A stretch of 64,000 nt of DNA, taken from Micromonospora sp. WMMD812. Its GTDB lineage: Bacteria; Actinomycetota; Actinomycetes; Mycobacteriales; Micromonosporaceae. A program made the translations under genes and the position numbers. This document shows positions 16,654-27,467 of this stretch, piece after piece. The stretch spans positions 2,192,001 to 2,256,000 of the forward strand of contig NZ_CP114904.1 in assembly GCF_027497215.1 (NCBI RefSeq), given 5' to 3'. Positions within the stretch are counted from its first letter, which is position 1. Each line of letters opens with the position of its first letter. The notes under the pieces were generated by a model that was given only the letters and a program-made list of their open reading frames with translations, was not told where the DNA came from and searched no databases.

Positions 16654-17349
16654 TCAGCCGCCGCTCACCCAGCGGGACCGCAGGAACGCCCGGACGGCGC
16701 CGACGAACTCGTCCGGGCGGGACGCGTGCACCGCGTGCCCGGCGTCGATCGTGACCAGTTCACCGGCGGGCAGCCGCTCCGCCACCCGAGCCAGCTCGTC
16801 CTGCGGCAGGTGGCTGCCCGGCCCGCCGGCGACCACCAGGGTCGGCGCGGTGATCCGGTCCAGCCCCGCCCAGCCGGCCCGGTCGGGCGCGTTCAGTTCG
16901 GCGACCACGGCCTCCCGGGCCGCCCAGTCGTACGGGAACGGGCCGGCCGGTCGGGGCGGCAGCCGCAGGCCGAGGGGCACCGGCGGCGGGGGCTCCTCGA
17001 GCACCAGCGCGGCCACCCGGTCCGGATGCGCCTGGGCGAACAGCGCCGCCACCACCGCCCCGGAGGAGTGCCCGACGAGCACCGGCCAGTCCAGGCGCAG
17101 TGCGTCGCAGAACGCCAGCACGTCGTCCCGGGAGACCGTGAGGCCGTACCGGCCGGGTCGGCCGCTGGCGCCGAAACCGCGTGGGTCCGGGGCGTACGAC
17201 CGGAGGCCGTCGTCGGCGAGCCGCGCGGCGACGGTGGCCCAGGTGCCGCCGTCCGCCGCGCCGCCGGGCAGCAGCAGCACCGGCCGCCCCTCCGGCGGGC
17301 CCCAGCCGCGGTAGGCCATCCGCAGCCCGGGCAGCTCGGCGAACTCCAC
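16654..17349 (-). CDS. alpha/beta hydrolase
   Basis: 231 residues from GTG at 17349. The alpha/beta-hydrolase core includes the oxyanion region [20 protein letters not shown], the nucleophile elbow GHSSGAV (Ser in GxSxG) and the acid/His end [15 protein letters not shown] ... [15 protein letters not shown]. The substrate is unknown. It lies 13 bases after ribH and 43 before hisE in the same string. A role in flavin metabolism is possible but unsupported. The longer frame to 17514 overlaps ribH and is not coding-like. Confidence 0.85.
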   Translation of the reverse strand: MEFAELPGLRMAYRGWGPPEGRPVLLLPGGAADGGTWATVAARLADDGLRSYAPDPRGFGASGRPGRYGLTVSRDDVLAFCDALRLDWPVLVGHSSGAVVAALFAQAHPDRVAALVLEEPPPPVPLGLRLPPRPAGPFPYDWAAREAVVAELNAPDRAGWAGLDRITAPTLVVAGGPGSHLPQDELARVAERLPAGELVTIDAGHAVHASRPDEFVGAVRAFLRSRWVSGG

Positions 17350-17362
17350 GACGACGGACCGG

Positions 17363-17863
17363 TCAGCCGCCGAAGCCGACCCGGTGGCCGTTGCCGGCGC
17401 TGACCATCCGGACGGCCAGCGCCGCGTCCAGCGCGGCGACCGTGGCGGCCCAGCCCTTGTCCTCCGCCGAGCCGGGCAGCCCCGCCCGGTCGCGGGCCTG
17501 CTCCAGGGTGTCAACGGTGAGCACGCCGTGCGCCACCGGCTTCCCCTCGTCCAGCGCGACCCGGGTGAGCCCGTCGGTCACCGAGCGGCAGACGTAGTCG
17601 AAGTGCGCCGTGGCCCCGCGGACCACCACGCCGAGCGCGACCACCACGTCGCAGCGGCGGGCGAGCGCCTGGGCGACCACCGGCAGTTCGACCGAGCCGG
17701 CCACCCGGGCGACGACCGCCCGCGCCCCGCACGCCTCGGCCGCGGCGACCGCCCGGTCGAGCATGTGGTCGGTCAGCTCGCCGTGCCACCGGGCGGCGAC
17801 CACGCCCACGGTCAGCCCGGTCGCGTCCACCGGCGCCGTCGCCGGTTCGCCGAATCCCGCCAT
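17363..17863 (-). CDS. ribH: 6,7-dimethyl-8-ribityllumazine synthase
   Basis: 166 residues. It joins 3,4-dihydroxy-2-butanone 4-phosphate and 5-amino-6-ribitylaminouracil to the lumazine precursor. Visible signatures are VGVVAARWHGELTDHMLDRA, RVAGSVELPVVAQAL, VVVALGVVVRGATAHFDYVCRSVTDGL (with the catalytic His), and ALDEGKPVAHGVLTVDTLEQARDRAGLPGSAEDKGW. It begins two bases after the ribAB stop. Confidence 0.96.
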   Translation of the reverse strand: MAGFGEPATAPVDATGLTVGVVAARWHGELTDHMLDRAVAAAEACGARAVVARVAGSVELPVVAQALARRCDVVVALGVVVRGATAHFDYVCRSVTDGLTRVALDEGKPVAHGVLTVDTLEQARDRAGLPGSAEDKGWAATVAALDAALAVRMVSAGNGHRVGFGG

Positions 17864-17865
17864 GT

Positions 17866-19124
<1,259 letters not shown>

Positions 19125-19128
<4 letters not shown>

Positions 19129-19823
19129 GCCACTGCCTCCGTGTAGGTCGGCGGGATCGGGACGCGGGCCGGCCGGAGCACGCGCGACGTGCGCCACCAG
19201 CTGACGAAGCCCCAGACGCAGAATGCGCCGTAGACGAGGTACATGGCGGCGGACGGGTAGAACCCGCCGCGCAACAGCAACGGCACGCCCACCGCGTCCA
19301 CGGCGATCCAGATCAGCCAGAACTCGACCCAGCCACGGGCCATGCCGTACGTGGCGAGCAGGCTGCCGGTGAGGATCCAGGCGTCCGGCAGCGGACCCCA
19401 GGAGCCGAGCGCGGCGAGCGCCGGGTACGCCGCGGCGGTGCCGAGCGCGAGGGCAGCCAGTAGGGCCAGCCGCTCGCGGCCGGTGGCCCAGCGTGGCGCC
19501 ACCGCGCCCCGGTCCGCCACCTCGCCGAGCTTGCGGGTCCGCGACCAGCGCCACCAGCCGTACACGCTGACGGCGAAGAAGAACACCTGCCGGCCGGCCT
19601 GGCCGTACAGGTCGTGTGCCTGCGGGGTGGCGAACGCCGCGCCGAGGAACACGGTGAACAGCAGCACGTTGCCCACCATGCCGACCGGCCAGGCCCACAC
19701 CACGCGGCGCAGGCCGAGCAGCGCGGAGGCGAGCCCGAAGACGTTGCCGACGATCTCCCGGACCAGCACCGGCGAGCCGGCGATGCTCACCTGCGCGTCG
19801 AGCAGCCAGTGCAGCGGGCCCAT
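19125..19823 (-). CDS. ribM: PnuC-family transporter in the riboflavin operon, likely riboflavin permease RibM (PnuX)
   Basis: 232 residues with about seven hydrophobic segments and a PnuC-like signature ([95 protein letters not shown]). PnuC proteins usually carry nicotinamide riboside. PnuC relatives inside FMN-riboswitch operons of actinobacteria (PnuX/RibM) facilitate riboflavin uptake, and this gene is flanked by ribE and ribAB with start/stop overlaps on both sides. The assignment as riboflavin transporter is therefore context-based. Confidence 0.85.
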
Positions 19824-20530
19824 CAGGCCACCTCGCCCGCCGGCGCGACGCCGTCCGGTCCACCGGCCTCGGCCGGGCCGGCGGCCGCCAGGGGACCCCC
19901 GGGAGCGACCGCGCCCGCGCCGACCGGGCCCTCGGCCGTCCGGTCGCCGAGCAGCCGCTCGACGTACTTGGCCAGCACGTCCACCTCGAGGTTGACCGGG
20001 TCGCCGACGCCTCGGGCGCCGAGCGTGGTCAGCTTCAGGGTGGTCGGGATGAGCCCGACGGCGAACCAGTCCGCACCGACGCCGGCGACGGTCAGCGACA
20101 CGCCGTCAACGGTGATCGAGCCCTTCTCGACCACGTACCGTGCCAGGTCTGCCGGGAGTCGGAACCGGACCGTCTCCCACTGCTCCGCCGGCTCCCGGGA
20201 GAGCACCTCGCCGACCCCGTCGACGTGGCCCTGCACCAGGTGCCCGCCGAGCCGGCTGCCCAGCGTGGCGGCGCGTTCCAGGTTGACCGGGGCGCCCGGG
20301 CGCAGCGCGCCCAGCGCGGAGCGCCGCAGCGTCTCGCCCATCACGTCCGCGGTGAAGACGCCGTCGGAGACGTCCACCACGGTCAGGCAGACCCCGTTGA
20401 CCGCGATGGAGTCCCCGTGCCGGGCGTCGGCGGTGACCAGCGGGCCACGGACGGCGACCAGCGCCGAGTCTCCCGCGGTCGCCGTCACACGAACGACCTC
20501 GCCCAGCTCCTCGACGATGCCGGTGAACAT
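19823..20530 (-). CDS. ribE: riboflavin synthase alpha chain
   Basis: 235 residues. Two lumazine-binding repeats are visible, [20 protein letters not shown] (1-95) and [30 protein letters not shown] (about 96-195). [11 protein letters not shown] and [11 protein letters not shown] mark the equivalent positions. It dismutates two lumazines to riboflavin and the uracil precursor. A 35-residue Gly/Ala/Pro tail is extra. The start is one base after the ribD stop and the end overlaps ribM (TGATG). Confidence 0.96.
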   Translation of the reverse strand: MFTGIVEELGEVVRVTATAGDSALVAVRGPLVTADARHGDSIAVNGVCLTVVDVSDGVFTADVMGETLRRSALGALRPGAPVNLERAATLGSRLGGHLVQGHVDGVGEVLSREPAEQWETVRFRLPADLARYVVEKGSITVDGVSLTVAGVGADWFAVGLIPTTLKLTTLGARGVGDPVNLEVDVLAKYVERLLGDRTAEGPVGAGAVAPGGPLAAAGPAEAGGPDGVAPAGEVA

Positions 20531-20531
20531 G

Positions 20532-21593
20532 TCAGCCCTCCCTCTTCCGGGGCAGCGCGGTGATCCGCAGATCCGGACCGATCTGCGTAACGTCGACGAA
20601 CTCCAGATCGATGGCCTCCGCGATCGTGGTCACACCGGCGTCGACCAACGCGGCCGGGCCGGCGCCGAGCAACCGCGGCGCGACGTACCCGACGATCTTG
20701 TCGACCAGGCCGGCGGCCAGGAACGCGCCGGCCAGCTGCGGCCCGCCCTCCAGCAGCACCGCGCGGACCCCGCGCTGGTGCAGCGCCGCGAGCAGCGCCG
20801 GTAGGTCGACCCGGCCGTCCGTGCCGGCGCCGACCTCGGCGGCGGTGGCGATCCAGGTGCGCGCGGCGCCGTCGCGGACGAGGGCGCCCTCCGGGGTACG
20901 CCCCGCGCTGTCCACCACCACCCGCAGCGGCTGGCGGATGGCCAGGCTGCCGTCGCGCAGGTTGCGGGCGGTCAGCCGGGGGTCGTCGGCGAGCACGGTG
21001 CCCACCCCGACGACGACCGCGTCGACCGTGCCGCGCAGCGCGTGCACGTCCATCCGGGCCGCCTCAGAGGTGATCCACATGCTGGTCCCGTCGGCCGCCG
21101 CCGACCGGCCGTCCACGGTCGCGGCGAACTTCCAGATCACGTACGGCCAGCCGCGGCGCATGGAGGTCAACCAGGCGATGTTCCCGGCCTCGGCCTCCTC
21201 GCCGCGTACCCCGACGTCCACCCGCACGCCCGCCGACCGCAGGGTGGCCGCGCCGCCGGAGGCCACCGGGTTCGGGTCGGGCACGGCGATCACCACCCGG
21301 GACACCCCAGCCTGGACGAGCGCGAGGCTGCAGGGGCCGGTGCGACCGGTGTGGTCGCAGGGCTCCAGGGTGACCACCGCGGTGCCGCCACGGGCTCGCT
21401 CCCCGGCCTGGGCGAGCGCGACGATCTCGGCGTGCGGCCCGCCGGCGTACGCGTGGAAGCCCTCGCCGACGACCTGGCCGTCGGCGTCCAGCAGGACACA
21501 GCCGACCACCGGGTTCGGGCTCGTGGTGCCGAGCCCGCGCGCGCCGAGTTCGATCGCCCGACGCATCGCCTCGTCGACGGAGACGCCCGCCAT
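20532..21593 (-). CDS. ribD: bifunctional diaminohydroxyphosphoribosylaminopyrimidine deaminase / reductase
   Basis: 353 residues from MAGVSVDEAMRRAIELG. The N-terminal deaminase domain has the zinc motif HAEIVALAQAGERARGGTAVVTLEPCDHTGRTGPC. The C-terminal reductase has FAATVDGRSAAADGTSMWITSEAARMDVHALRGTVDAVVVGVGTVLADDPRLT and LLEGGPQLAGAFLAAGLVDKI. It catalyses two successive steps after GTP cyclohydrolase II. It is the first gene after the FMN riboswitch. The longer frame to 21806 would run through the riboswitch and is rejected. Confidence 0.96.
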   Translation of the reverse strand: MAGVSVDEAMRRAIELGARGLGTTSPNPVVGCVLLDADGQVVGEGFHAYAGGPHAEIVALAQAGERARGGTAVVTLEPCDHTGRTGPCSLALVQAGVSRVVIAVPDPNPVASGGAATLRSAGVRVDVGVRGEEAEAGNIAWLTSMRRGWPYVIWKFAATVDGRSAAADGTSMWITSEAARMDVHALRGTVDAVVVGVGTVLADDPRLTARNLRDGSLAIRQPLRVVVDSAGRTPEGALVRDGAARTWIATAAEVGAGTDGRVDLPALLAALHQRGVRAVLLEGGPQLAGAFLAAGLVDKIVGYVAPRLLGAGPAALVDAGVTTIAEAIDLEFVDVTQIGPDLRITALPRKREG

Positions 21594-21762
21594 CGCCTGT
21601 CCCTGCCCTCTCACTCGCCGGTCCGTGCGCGGGCGGGTCGGGAGGCAACGGCCAGCAGGCCGCGGGCAGGCGGCGGAGGTCCGGGAACGGCACAGCCGAC
21701 CCGGGTGGTCGGCACGGCACGCTGACGCCAGCGGTCGGCACGACCCATCCGTCCCGCGCGCT

Positions 21763-21927
21763 GTCTCCCATCCGGACTGTCTGGGCGCGGGATGCCCCGC
21801 CCCCAACCGTCGGCCCTGGGTTCACACCAGGTCCACCGGGCGGCAGAGCCGACCGGGTCGCGGGCTGACCACGGCCGGGGCCGTGGATCACCGCCGGTTC
21901 GGAATTACACCGAGTCCCGCCAGCGCG
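21763..21927 (-). promoter_or_regulatory. FMN riboswitch (RFN element) upstream of ribD
   Basis: Read on the minus strand, the conserved RFN blocks occur in order: GGGACTCGGTGTAATTCC, AACCGGCGGTGAT, a paired arm, CGGTGGACCTGGTGTGAACC, AGGGCCGACGGTT and finally AGTCCGGATGGGAGA, about 170 bases before the ribD start. Binding of FMN is expected to lower expression of ribD-ribE-ribM-ribAB-ribH. In high-GC actinomycetes this element can act on transcription or translation. The rest of the 415-base gap (21594-22008) holds no gene. Confidence 0.93.
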
Positions 21928-22008
21928 TGGTGGGTACACCGGCAGTCTTACACGCCGACCGGGGGGTGTCGCCAGCGAGGCGAGCTACTTCACAGCGGCG
22001 GTACGCGA

Positions 22009-22965
22009 TCACGTGACGCCGCGGCGCCGGTCGACCGCGACGTACGACCCGGGCTGGCTCTTGGCCACCGTCTTCATCTCGCTGGCCACCGCGATGGCCT
22101 CGAGGGGGTCGGTGAACCGCTTGCCCGAGTCGGAGAGGGAGACCCCGATCGACAGGGTGACCAGGGCGGCCCGGCGGATGTTGCCCCGCCGGTCCTTCAG
22201 CTCGACGAAGCCGCGCTCCCGGTCGGTCGGGTCGTAGAGCGTGTCGGCCGCCTTCTCGAAGTCGACCACGGCCCGGGAGGTCAGCGGCCGGACCTGGTCC
22301 GGGGAGCAGACGATCACGAAGTCGTCGCCGCCGACGTGCCCGAGGAAGGCCGGTGGCAGCCCCACCGACACCACCGCCCGGTGCAGGCTGCGGGCGAGCG
22401 CCGAGATGAAGTCGTCGCCGCGGACGAAGCCGTACCGGTCGTTGACGCTCTTGAACCGGTCGATGTCGATGTAGCCGACGGCGTAGTCGGAGCCGCTGCG
22501 CACCCGGTCGGCGATCTCCCGGCGGATGCGGCTGTTGCCGGGCAGCCCGGTCAGCGGGGAGACCTCGCGGAACTCCTTGTTGCGCCGCAGCGTGGAGCTG
22601 ACCCGGGCGACCAGCTCGGCGGTGTCGAACGGCTTGACCAGGTAGTCGTCGGCGCCGGCGCTGAGGCCGTGCACCTTGTCCACGGTCATGCCCTTGGCGG
22701 TCAGCATGATCACCGGCAGGGCGGAGGTCATCGGGTCGGCCCGCAGCCGCCGGGTCAGCTCCAGGCCGTCGATCCGGGGCATCATCAGGTCGACCACCGC
22801 CAGGTCCGGCCGCTGGCGCTCGATCACCTCGAGCGCCTCCTGGCCGTCGCTGGCGTGGATCACCTCGAAGCCGTGCAGCCGCAGGTTGAACTCGACGAAG
22901 CGCGCGATGTCCTCGTCGTCGTCGACGACGAGGATGACGTCCGGGCGCTCCCCGGCGGGGTCCAC
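22009..22965 (-). CDS. response regulator with GGDEF-type (GGDDF) diguanylate cyclase domain
   Basis: 318 residues. The N-terminal REC domain (about 8-125) has the acidic pocket DDDED (15-19), phosphoacceptor D59 in VVDLMMPRIDG, and K111 in LVKPF. The C-terminal GGDEF domain has the signature GGDDF at 212-216, GDDF earlier, and FKSVNDRYGFVRGDD for substrate binding. Asp for Glu in the signature may keep or weaken cyclase activity. No RxxD inhibitory site precedes the motif. Its GTG start lies one base after the rpe stop, so the two are coupled. PleD-like output to c-di-GMP is expected, which would connect to BldD in actinomycetes. No cognate kinase is nearby. Confidence 0.88.
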   Translation of the reverse strand: MDPAGERPDVILVVDDDEDIARFVEFNLRLHGFEVIHASDGQEALEVIERQRPDLAVVDLMMPRIDGLELTRRLRADPMTSALPVIMLTAKGMTVDKVHGLSAGADDYLVKPFDTAELVARVSSTLRRNKEFREVSPLTGLPGNSRIRREIADRVRSGSDYAVGYIDIDRFKSVNDRYGFVRGDDFISALARSLHRAVVSVGLPPAFLGHVGGDDFVIVCSPDQVRPLTSRAVVDFEKAADTLYDPTDRERGFVELKDRRGNIRRAALVTLSIGVSLSDSGKRFTDPLEAIAVASEMKTVAKSQPGSYVAVDRRRGVT

Positions 22966-22966
22966 C

Positions 22967-23647
22967 TCAGGCCCCGGGGGCCGCGCGTTCCGCGAGGGCC
23001 CGCAGCCGGCGTACCGCCTCGGCGGGGTCGTCGGCGCCGTAGACGGCGGTGCCGGCGACGAAGGCGTCGGCGCCGGCGGCGGCGGCCTGCTCGATGGTGT
23101 CGGCGGCGATCCCCCCGTCGACCTCGATGCGCAGTTCGAGGTGGCCGGTGGAGACGTGCCGGCGGGCGGTGCGGACCTTGTCCAGCAGTTGCGGGATGAA
23201 GCGCTGCCCGCCGAAGCCGGCCTTGATCGTCATGATCAGCAGCGTGTCGAAGCTCGGCAGCAGTTCCAGGTACGGCTCGATCGCGGTGTCCCGGTCGATC
23301 GCCAGCCCCGCCTTCGCACCGGCCGAGCGGAGGTCCTTGGCCAGCGCGACGGGATCGTCGCACGCCTCGGCGTGGAACGTGACGTTGTACGCCCCGGCGT
23401 CGGCGTAGCCGGGGGCCCACCGCCGCGGATCCTCGATCATCAGGTGCACGTCGAACGGGATCTGGGTCACGGCCCGCAGACTCTGCACCACCGGCAGCCC
23501 GATGGTCAGGTTCGGCACGAAGTGGTTGTCCATCACGTCGACGTGCAACCAGTCCGCGGCGTTCTCGACGGCACGGACCTCATCGGCGAGGCGGGCGAAG
23601 TCGGCGGCGAGGATGCTGGGCGCGACGATGGGCGGCGGTACGGTCAC
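22967..23647 (-). CDS. rpe: ribulose-phosphate 3-epimerase
   Basis: 226 residues from GTG at 23647. The TIM barrel has the family signatures [71 protein letters not shown] and [10 protein letters not shown], so the metal-binding His and Asp residues are intact. It interconverts ribulose- and xylulose-5-phosphate. It is divergent from the lipoprotein genes; the 255-base gap must hold both promoters. Confidence 0.96.
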   Translation of the reverse strand: MTVPPPIVAPSILAADFARLADEVRAVENAADWLHVDVMDNHFVPNLTIGLPVVQSLRAVTQIPFDVHLMIEDPRRWAPGYADAGAYNVTFHAEACDDPVALAKDLRSAGAKAGLAIDRDTAIEPYLELLPSFDTLLIMTIKAGFGGQRFIPQLLDKVRTARRHVSTGHLELRIEVDGGIAADTIEQAAAAGADAFVAGTAVYGADDPAEAVRRLRALAERAAPGA

Positions 23648-23902
23648 GGGGCCAGTGTACGAACGCGGTCATCCATCGCCGGCACCACCGCACCCGCGGG
23701 GACGGGCGGTGACCCGACGGTGACCAATGGTGCAGAATTGGCCGGTCCGGGCGCGTGAATCCGGACGAAGAGACATCCGCGACTGGCCGAACGACGGAAA
23801 CCGGACGAAACTCCAACAGGGACGGTGACGGGTGGCACGGCGGCCGGCGGCGGTCGCCGGCGGCGAGACCACCGCTCACCAGCTACCCGGGAAGGGCGGA
23901 CG

Positions 23903-24787
23903 ATGCGACGGTGGCTCGGGGCGCTGGCGCTGGCCGGCGCGGCGATGGTCCTGCTGACCGGCTGCCTGCGACCGCACGGTGCGGACGGCGACCTGGTCGA
24001 CGACTGGCGGGCGATGCCGCCGCCGAAGATCTTCATCCCGGCCACCGACACCTGCCTGCCCCGGATCACCTCCGTCGTGCAGGCCAGCACGTACGAGACG
24101 GTGGACTGCGCCCGCAACCACCTGGCGGAAGCCGTCCACGTCGGCGCGTTCACCGGGCTGCCCGCCGGCCCGCGTCCGGAGCCCGGTTCGCCGGCGCTGC
24201 GGACCGCGCGGGCCGAGTGCGACCAGCGGGCCCGGGAGGTGCTCGGCGGCGACTGGCACTCCGCCCGACTCACCCTCAACATCGCGCTGCCCTCCACGGC
24301 GGCCTGGGCCGGCGGCGCCCGGTGGTTCCGCTGCGACCTGAGCGAGACCGACAGCATCGACAACACCCGCCCGGTCAACCGCACCGGCAGCCTGCGCGGG
24401 GCGATGGTCGGCGACTCGCCACTCGTCCACCGCTGCTTCGACCCGAAGCTGATCGGCGAGAACCTCAACTACATGGCGCCGGTGCTCTGCAGCGAGCCGC
24501 ACCGGGCCGAGTTCGTGGGCGTGTACGTCGAGCGGGACATGAGCTGGGCGGAGTTCACCGCCACCCCGGGCGTGACGCACCAGCGCTGCATGGCGCTGAT
24601 CGCCGCCTTCGCCGCGGTGCCCAACAACAGCGACCTGGCGTACCGGGCCGGCTCCATCTACTACCCGCCGTCGCAGCGGGAGTGGGAGGAGGGCGACCGG
24701 GGGGTGCGCTGTTTCCTGTGGAGCGACGACCGGCAGTTGACCCGGTCGATGCGCGGCGTGGGTCCGCAGGGACTTCCCGCGATCTGA
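23903..24787 (+). CDS. lipoprotein of the septum-formation (Septum_form) family, copy 1
   Basis: 294 residues from ATG at 23903; the upstream 26 codons of the open frame are non-coding-like. A signal peptide MRRWLGALALAGAAMVLLTGC ends in lipobox LTGC, with Cys21 to be lipidated. The mature part has paired cysteines, including CLP, VDCARNHLAEAVHVG, WFRCDLSE, HRCFDPK, VLCSEPHRAEFVGVY, HQRCMAL and VRCFLW. It shows two Septum_form-like halves (C-H-EVVG pattern). The family is named from mycobacterial proteins linked to septation, but its biochemical role is not established. It is followed 87 bases later by a paralogue. Confidence 0.82.
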   Translation: MRRWLGALALAGAAMVLLTGCLRPHGADGDLVDDWRAMPPPKIFIPATDTCLPRITSVVQASTYETVDCARNHLAEAVHVGAFTGLPAGPRPEPGSPALRTARAECDQRAREVLGGDWHSARLTLNIALPSTAAWAGGARWFRCDLSETDSIDNTRPVNRTGSLRGAMVGDSPLVHRCFDPKLIGENLNYMAPVLCSEPHRAEFVGVYVERDMSWAEFTATPGVTHQRCMALIAAFAAVPNNSDLAYRAGSIYYPPSQREWEEGDRGVRCFLWSDDRQLTRSMRGVGPQGLPAI

Positions 24788-24874
24788 GCGGTGGTGCCGT
24801 ATGCTGCTGCGCCGTGGCACAACCGGTCGACGATCGCCGGTGGACGTGACCGCGGTCGGCGGGGAGGTCGGCGG

Positions 24875-25762
24875 ATGCGACGGTGGTGGACGGCGGTCGC
24901 CGTGGGCGCGGTGGCGGTGCTGGGTCTCGTCGGGTGCGCCCCGGCCGGCCTGGACGCGGACCTCACCGACGACTGGCCGGCGCCCGCGGCGGCGCAGACC
25001 TTCGTGCCCGCTGCCGGGGTCTGCCACCACGCCATCCAGGACGTCGGCTACCTGACCTCGTACAACCCGGTCGCGTGCACGGAGTCGCACCGGGTGGAGA
25101 CGCTGCACGTCGGCACCCTCTCCGGCGCCGGCGCCGAGCGGAGCACGCCCCCGCCGGCTGGCTCGGTGGGCATGCGCGCCGCGCGGGCGGAATGCGACCG
25201 GGAGATCAACAAGGCCGTCGGCGCCGACTGGCGGACCGGCAAGCTGGCCGTCGACGTGGTGTTCCCGTCGCCCCCGGCGTGGACCGGCGGTGCCCGGTGG
25301 TTCCGCTGCGACGTCAGCGAGACCAAGGGCCTCGACGACACGTTCGTCGGCCTTCGGGAGGGCAGCCTGCGCGACGCGCTGAAGGGCGACTCGAAGCTGG
25401 CGTACCGCTGCTTCGACCCGAAGCTGGTAAAGGACGACGTCGACGAGATGGTGCCGGCCGCCTGCACGGGCAAGCACCACGCCGAGTTCGTCGGGGTGTA
25501 CCAGGCGCCGGACATCAGCTACGCCGAGTTCACCCGGACCACGCTGCGCATCCACAAGGCGTGCCAGAAGATGATCGCCGACTACGTCAAGGTGCCGAAC
25601 GACAACAACCTCCAGTACCGCGCCGGCACGATCTTCTACCACCCGTTCGAGCAGGAGTGGCGCAACGGCAACCGCGGCGTGCAGTGCTTCCTCTGGGTCA
25701 GCGACCGCGCCCTCACCCGCTCCATGAAGGGCGCCGGCACCAAGGGTCTCCCGGTCACCTGA
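24875..25762 (+). CDS. lipoprotein of the septum-formation family, copy 2 (tandem paralogue)
   Basis: 295 residues from ATG at 24875, behind GGGGAGG. Signal peptide MRRWWTAVAVGAVAVLGLVGC has lipobox LVGC (Cys21). It aligns along its whole length with the preceding gene: ADLTDDWPAPAAAQTFVPAAGVC, ARWFRCDVSETKGLDDT, YRCFDPKLVKDDVDEMVPAACTGKHHAEFVGVY, NDNNLQYRAGTIFYHPFEQEW, LTRSMKGAGTKGLPVT. All cysteine positions seem shared. The pair arose by tandem duplication and is probably one transcription unit ending at the hairpin at 25804. Confidence 0.82.
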   Translation: MRRWWTAVAVGAVAVLGLVGCAPAGLDADLTDDWPAPAAAQTFVPAAGVCHHAIQDVGYLTSYNPVACTESHRVETLHVGTLSGAGAERSTPPPAGSVGMRAARAECDREINKAVGADWRTGKLAVDVVFPSPPAWTGGARWFRCDVSETKGLDDTFVGLREGSLRDALKGDSKLAYRCFDPKLVKDDVDEMVPAACTGKHHAEFVGVYQAPDISYAEFTRTTLRIHKACQKMIADYVKVPNDNNLQYRAGTIFYHPFEQEWRNGNRGVQCFLWVSDRALTRSMKGAGTKGLPVT

Positions 25763-25803
25763 GCCCCTGCCCCGCGCTCGCGCACCGGGCCGGCCCCGGG
25801 TAC

Positions 25804-25842
25804 GGAAAGAGTGGCTGTTCCGGGTGGAACAGCCACTCTTCC
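25804..25842. terminator. strong bidirectional terminator hairpin
   Basis: GGAAAGAGTGGCTGTTCC pairs with GGAACAGCCACTCTTCC (one bulged A) around a four-base loop, between the plus-strand lipoprotein pair and the minus-strand rsmB operon, which converge here. Confidence 0.85.
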
Positions 25843-25868
25843 GCTGTCGGCGTGCCGAACGGGCCGGG

Positions 25869-27467
25869 TCAGGTCCGGCGCAGGACGGCGAGGAACATCG
25901 CGTCGGTGCCGTGCCGGTGTGGCCACAGCTGCACCGTCGGGCCGTCACCCAACCCCGGCATGCCGGCCGGCAGCAGCGGCCGGGCGTCGACGAAGTCCAC
26001 CGGCACCCCGGAGCGACGGGCCGCCTCGGTGACCGTCACGTGCGTCTCCACCGTGTGCGGCGAGCAGGTGACATAGGCGACCAGGCCACCGGGGCGCACC
26101 GCGCGCAGCGCGGCCCCGAGCAGCTCGCGCTGCAACCGGGTCAGCGCGGGAAGGTCCGACGGCTGCCGCCGCCAGCGGGACTCCGGCCGCCGGCGCAGCG
26201 AGCCCAGGCCGGTGCAGGGCGCGTCGACCAGCACCCGGTCGAAGTGCTCCTCCGGCAGCTTCGGCTCCAGCCCCACACCGCGTCCGTCGGTGTGCAGCAC
26301 GGTCACCGGCAGGCCCCGGGTGGCCTGCTCGACCAGCCGGGCGCGGTGCTCGGCCACCTCGACCGCGGTCAGCCGGGCGCCGCGCTGGGCGGCGAGGGCG
26401 CCGAGCAGCCCGGCCTTGCCGCCGGGGCCGGCGCAGAGGTCCAGCCAGCGCCCGTCCGGGCCGTTCAGCGGCGCCGCCGCCAGCGCGGTCGCCACCAGCT
26501 GGGAACCCTCGTCCTGGACGTGGGCGCGGCCCTCGGCCACCGCCGGCAGGTCGCCCGGCGCGCCGCCGGACAGGTACACCGCGTACGGCGAGAAGGCGCC
26601 CGGGGCGCCGCCGACCTCGTCGGCCAGCTCGATCGGGTCGGCGAGGCCGGGGCGGGCGCACAGGTGCACCGGTGGGCGTTCGTTGTCCTCGATCAGCAGC
26701 CGGGCGGTCTCGCCGAGGTCGCCGCCGAGCGCCTCGGCGAAGGCGCGCACGATCCACTGTGGGTGGCTGTAGGTCAGCGCCAGGTGCCCGATCGGGTCGC
26801 TCTCGATGCTCGGCGCGAGCTGCTGGACCCACGCGTCGGCGTCCCGGCCGGCGACCTCGCGGAGCACGGCGTTGGCGAAGCCGGTCGCGCCGGGGCCCAC
26901 CGCGCGGACCAGGTCGACGGTCGAGGAGACCGCCGCGTGCGCCGGGACGCGGGTGTGCAGCAGCTGGTACGCCCCGAGGCGCAGCGCGTCGCGTACCGGC
27001 GGGTCGATGCGCTCCACGTCGCGGCCGGCGGCGGCGGTGAGGATCGCGTCCAGCGTGCCGAGGTGGCGCAGGGTGCCGTAGGTCAGCTCGGTGGCGAAGG
27101 CCGCGTCCCGGCCGACCAGCCCCTCCTCGCGGAGGATCGCCGGCAGGACCAGGTTGGCGAACGCGTCGTCCCGGTTGACCGCGGCGATCGCCTGGTACGC
27201 CGCGTGCCGCGGCAGGTCCACCGCCGGCCGGCCACCCCGGCCGGTGCGGCGGTCCATGCCGGCACGGGCGCTCCACCGGGCACCGCCCGCCGGTCGATCG
27301 CCGGCGCGTCCGCCGGCCGGCCGGCCGCCGCCCCTTCCGTCGCGCGGCTCGCCGCGGCGGTCACCACTCGGCCGGTCGCCGCGCCCGGCGCCCGCCGTGC
27401 GCGGACCGGACCGGCCGTCGGACGCCCCGGCGCCGCTGGCACGGTCGTCGCGGTCCGGCGCGGTCAC
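25869..27467 (-). CDS. rsmB: 16S rRNA (cytosine-5-)-methyltransferase RsmB/Sun family
   Basis: 532 residues. A low-complexity N-terminal extension of about 80 residues rich in Arg, Gly and Asp is followed by a NusB-like RNA-binding domain (about 85-215; [27 protein letters not shown]) and the SAM methyltransferase domain. Motifs: [18 protein letters not shown] (motif I), [20 protein letters not shown] (motif IV, releasing Cys), and [12 protein letters not shown] (motif VI, catalytic Cys). It modifies 16S rRNA position 967 in E. coli terms. The GTG start overlaps the fmt stop. Confidence 0.93.
   Translation of the reverse strand: MTAPDRDDRASGAGASDGRSGPRTAGAGRGDRPSGDRRGEPRDGRGGGRPAGGRAGDRPAGGARWSARAGMDRRTGRGGRPAVDLPRHAAYQAIAAVNRDDAFANLVLPAILREEGLVGRDAAFATELTYGTLRHLGTLDAILTAAAGRDVERIDPPVRDALRLGAYQLLHTRVPAHAAVSSTVDLVRAVGPGATGFANAVLREVAGRDADAWVQQLAPSIESDPIGHLALTYSHPQWIVRAFAEALGGDLGETARLLIEDNERPPVHLCARPGLADPIELADEVGGAPGAFSPYAVYLSGGAPGDLPAVAEGRAHVQDEGSQLVATALAAAPLNGPDGRWLDLCAGPGGKAGLLGALAAQRGARLTAVEVAEHRARLVEQATRGLPVTVLHTDGRGVGLEPKLPEEHFDRVLVDAPCTGLGSLRRRPESRWRRQPSDLPALTRLQRELLGAALRAVRPGGLVAYVTCSPHTVETHVTVTEAARRSGVPVDFVDARPLLPAGMPGLGDGPTVQLWPHRHGTDAMFLAVLRRT

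Noticed and set aside
21594..21806. Longer RibD start
   Set aside because: Would translate part of the FMN riboswitch; the ATG at 21593 is the normal RibD N-terminus.
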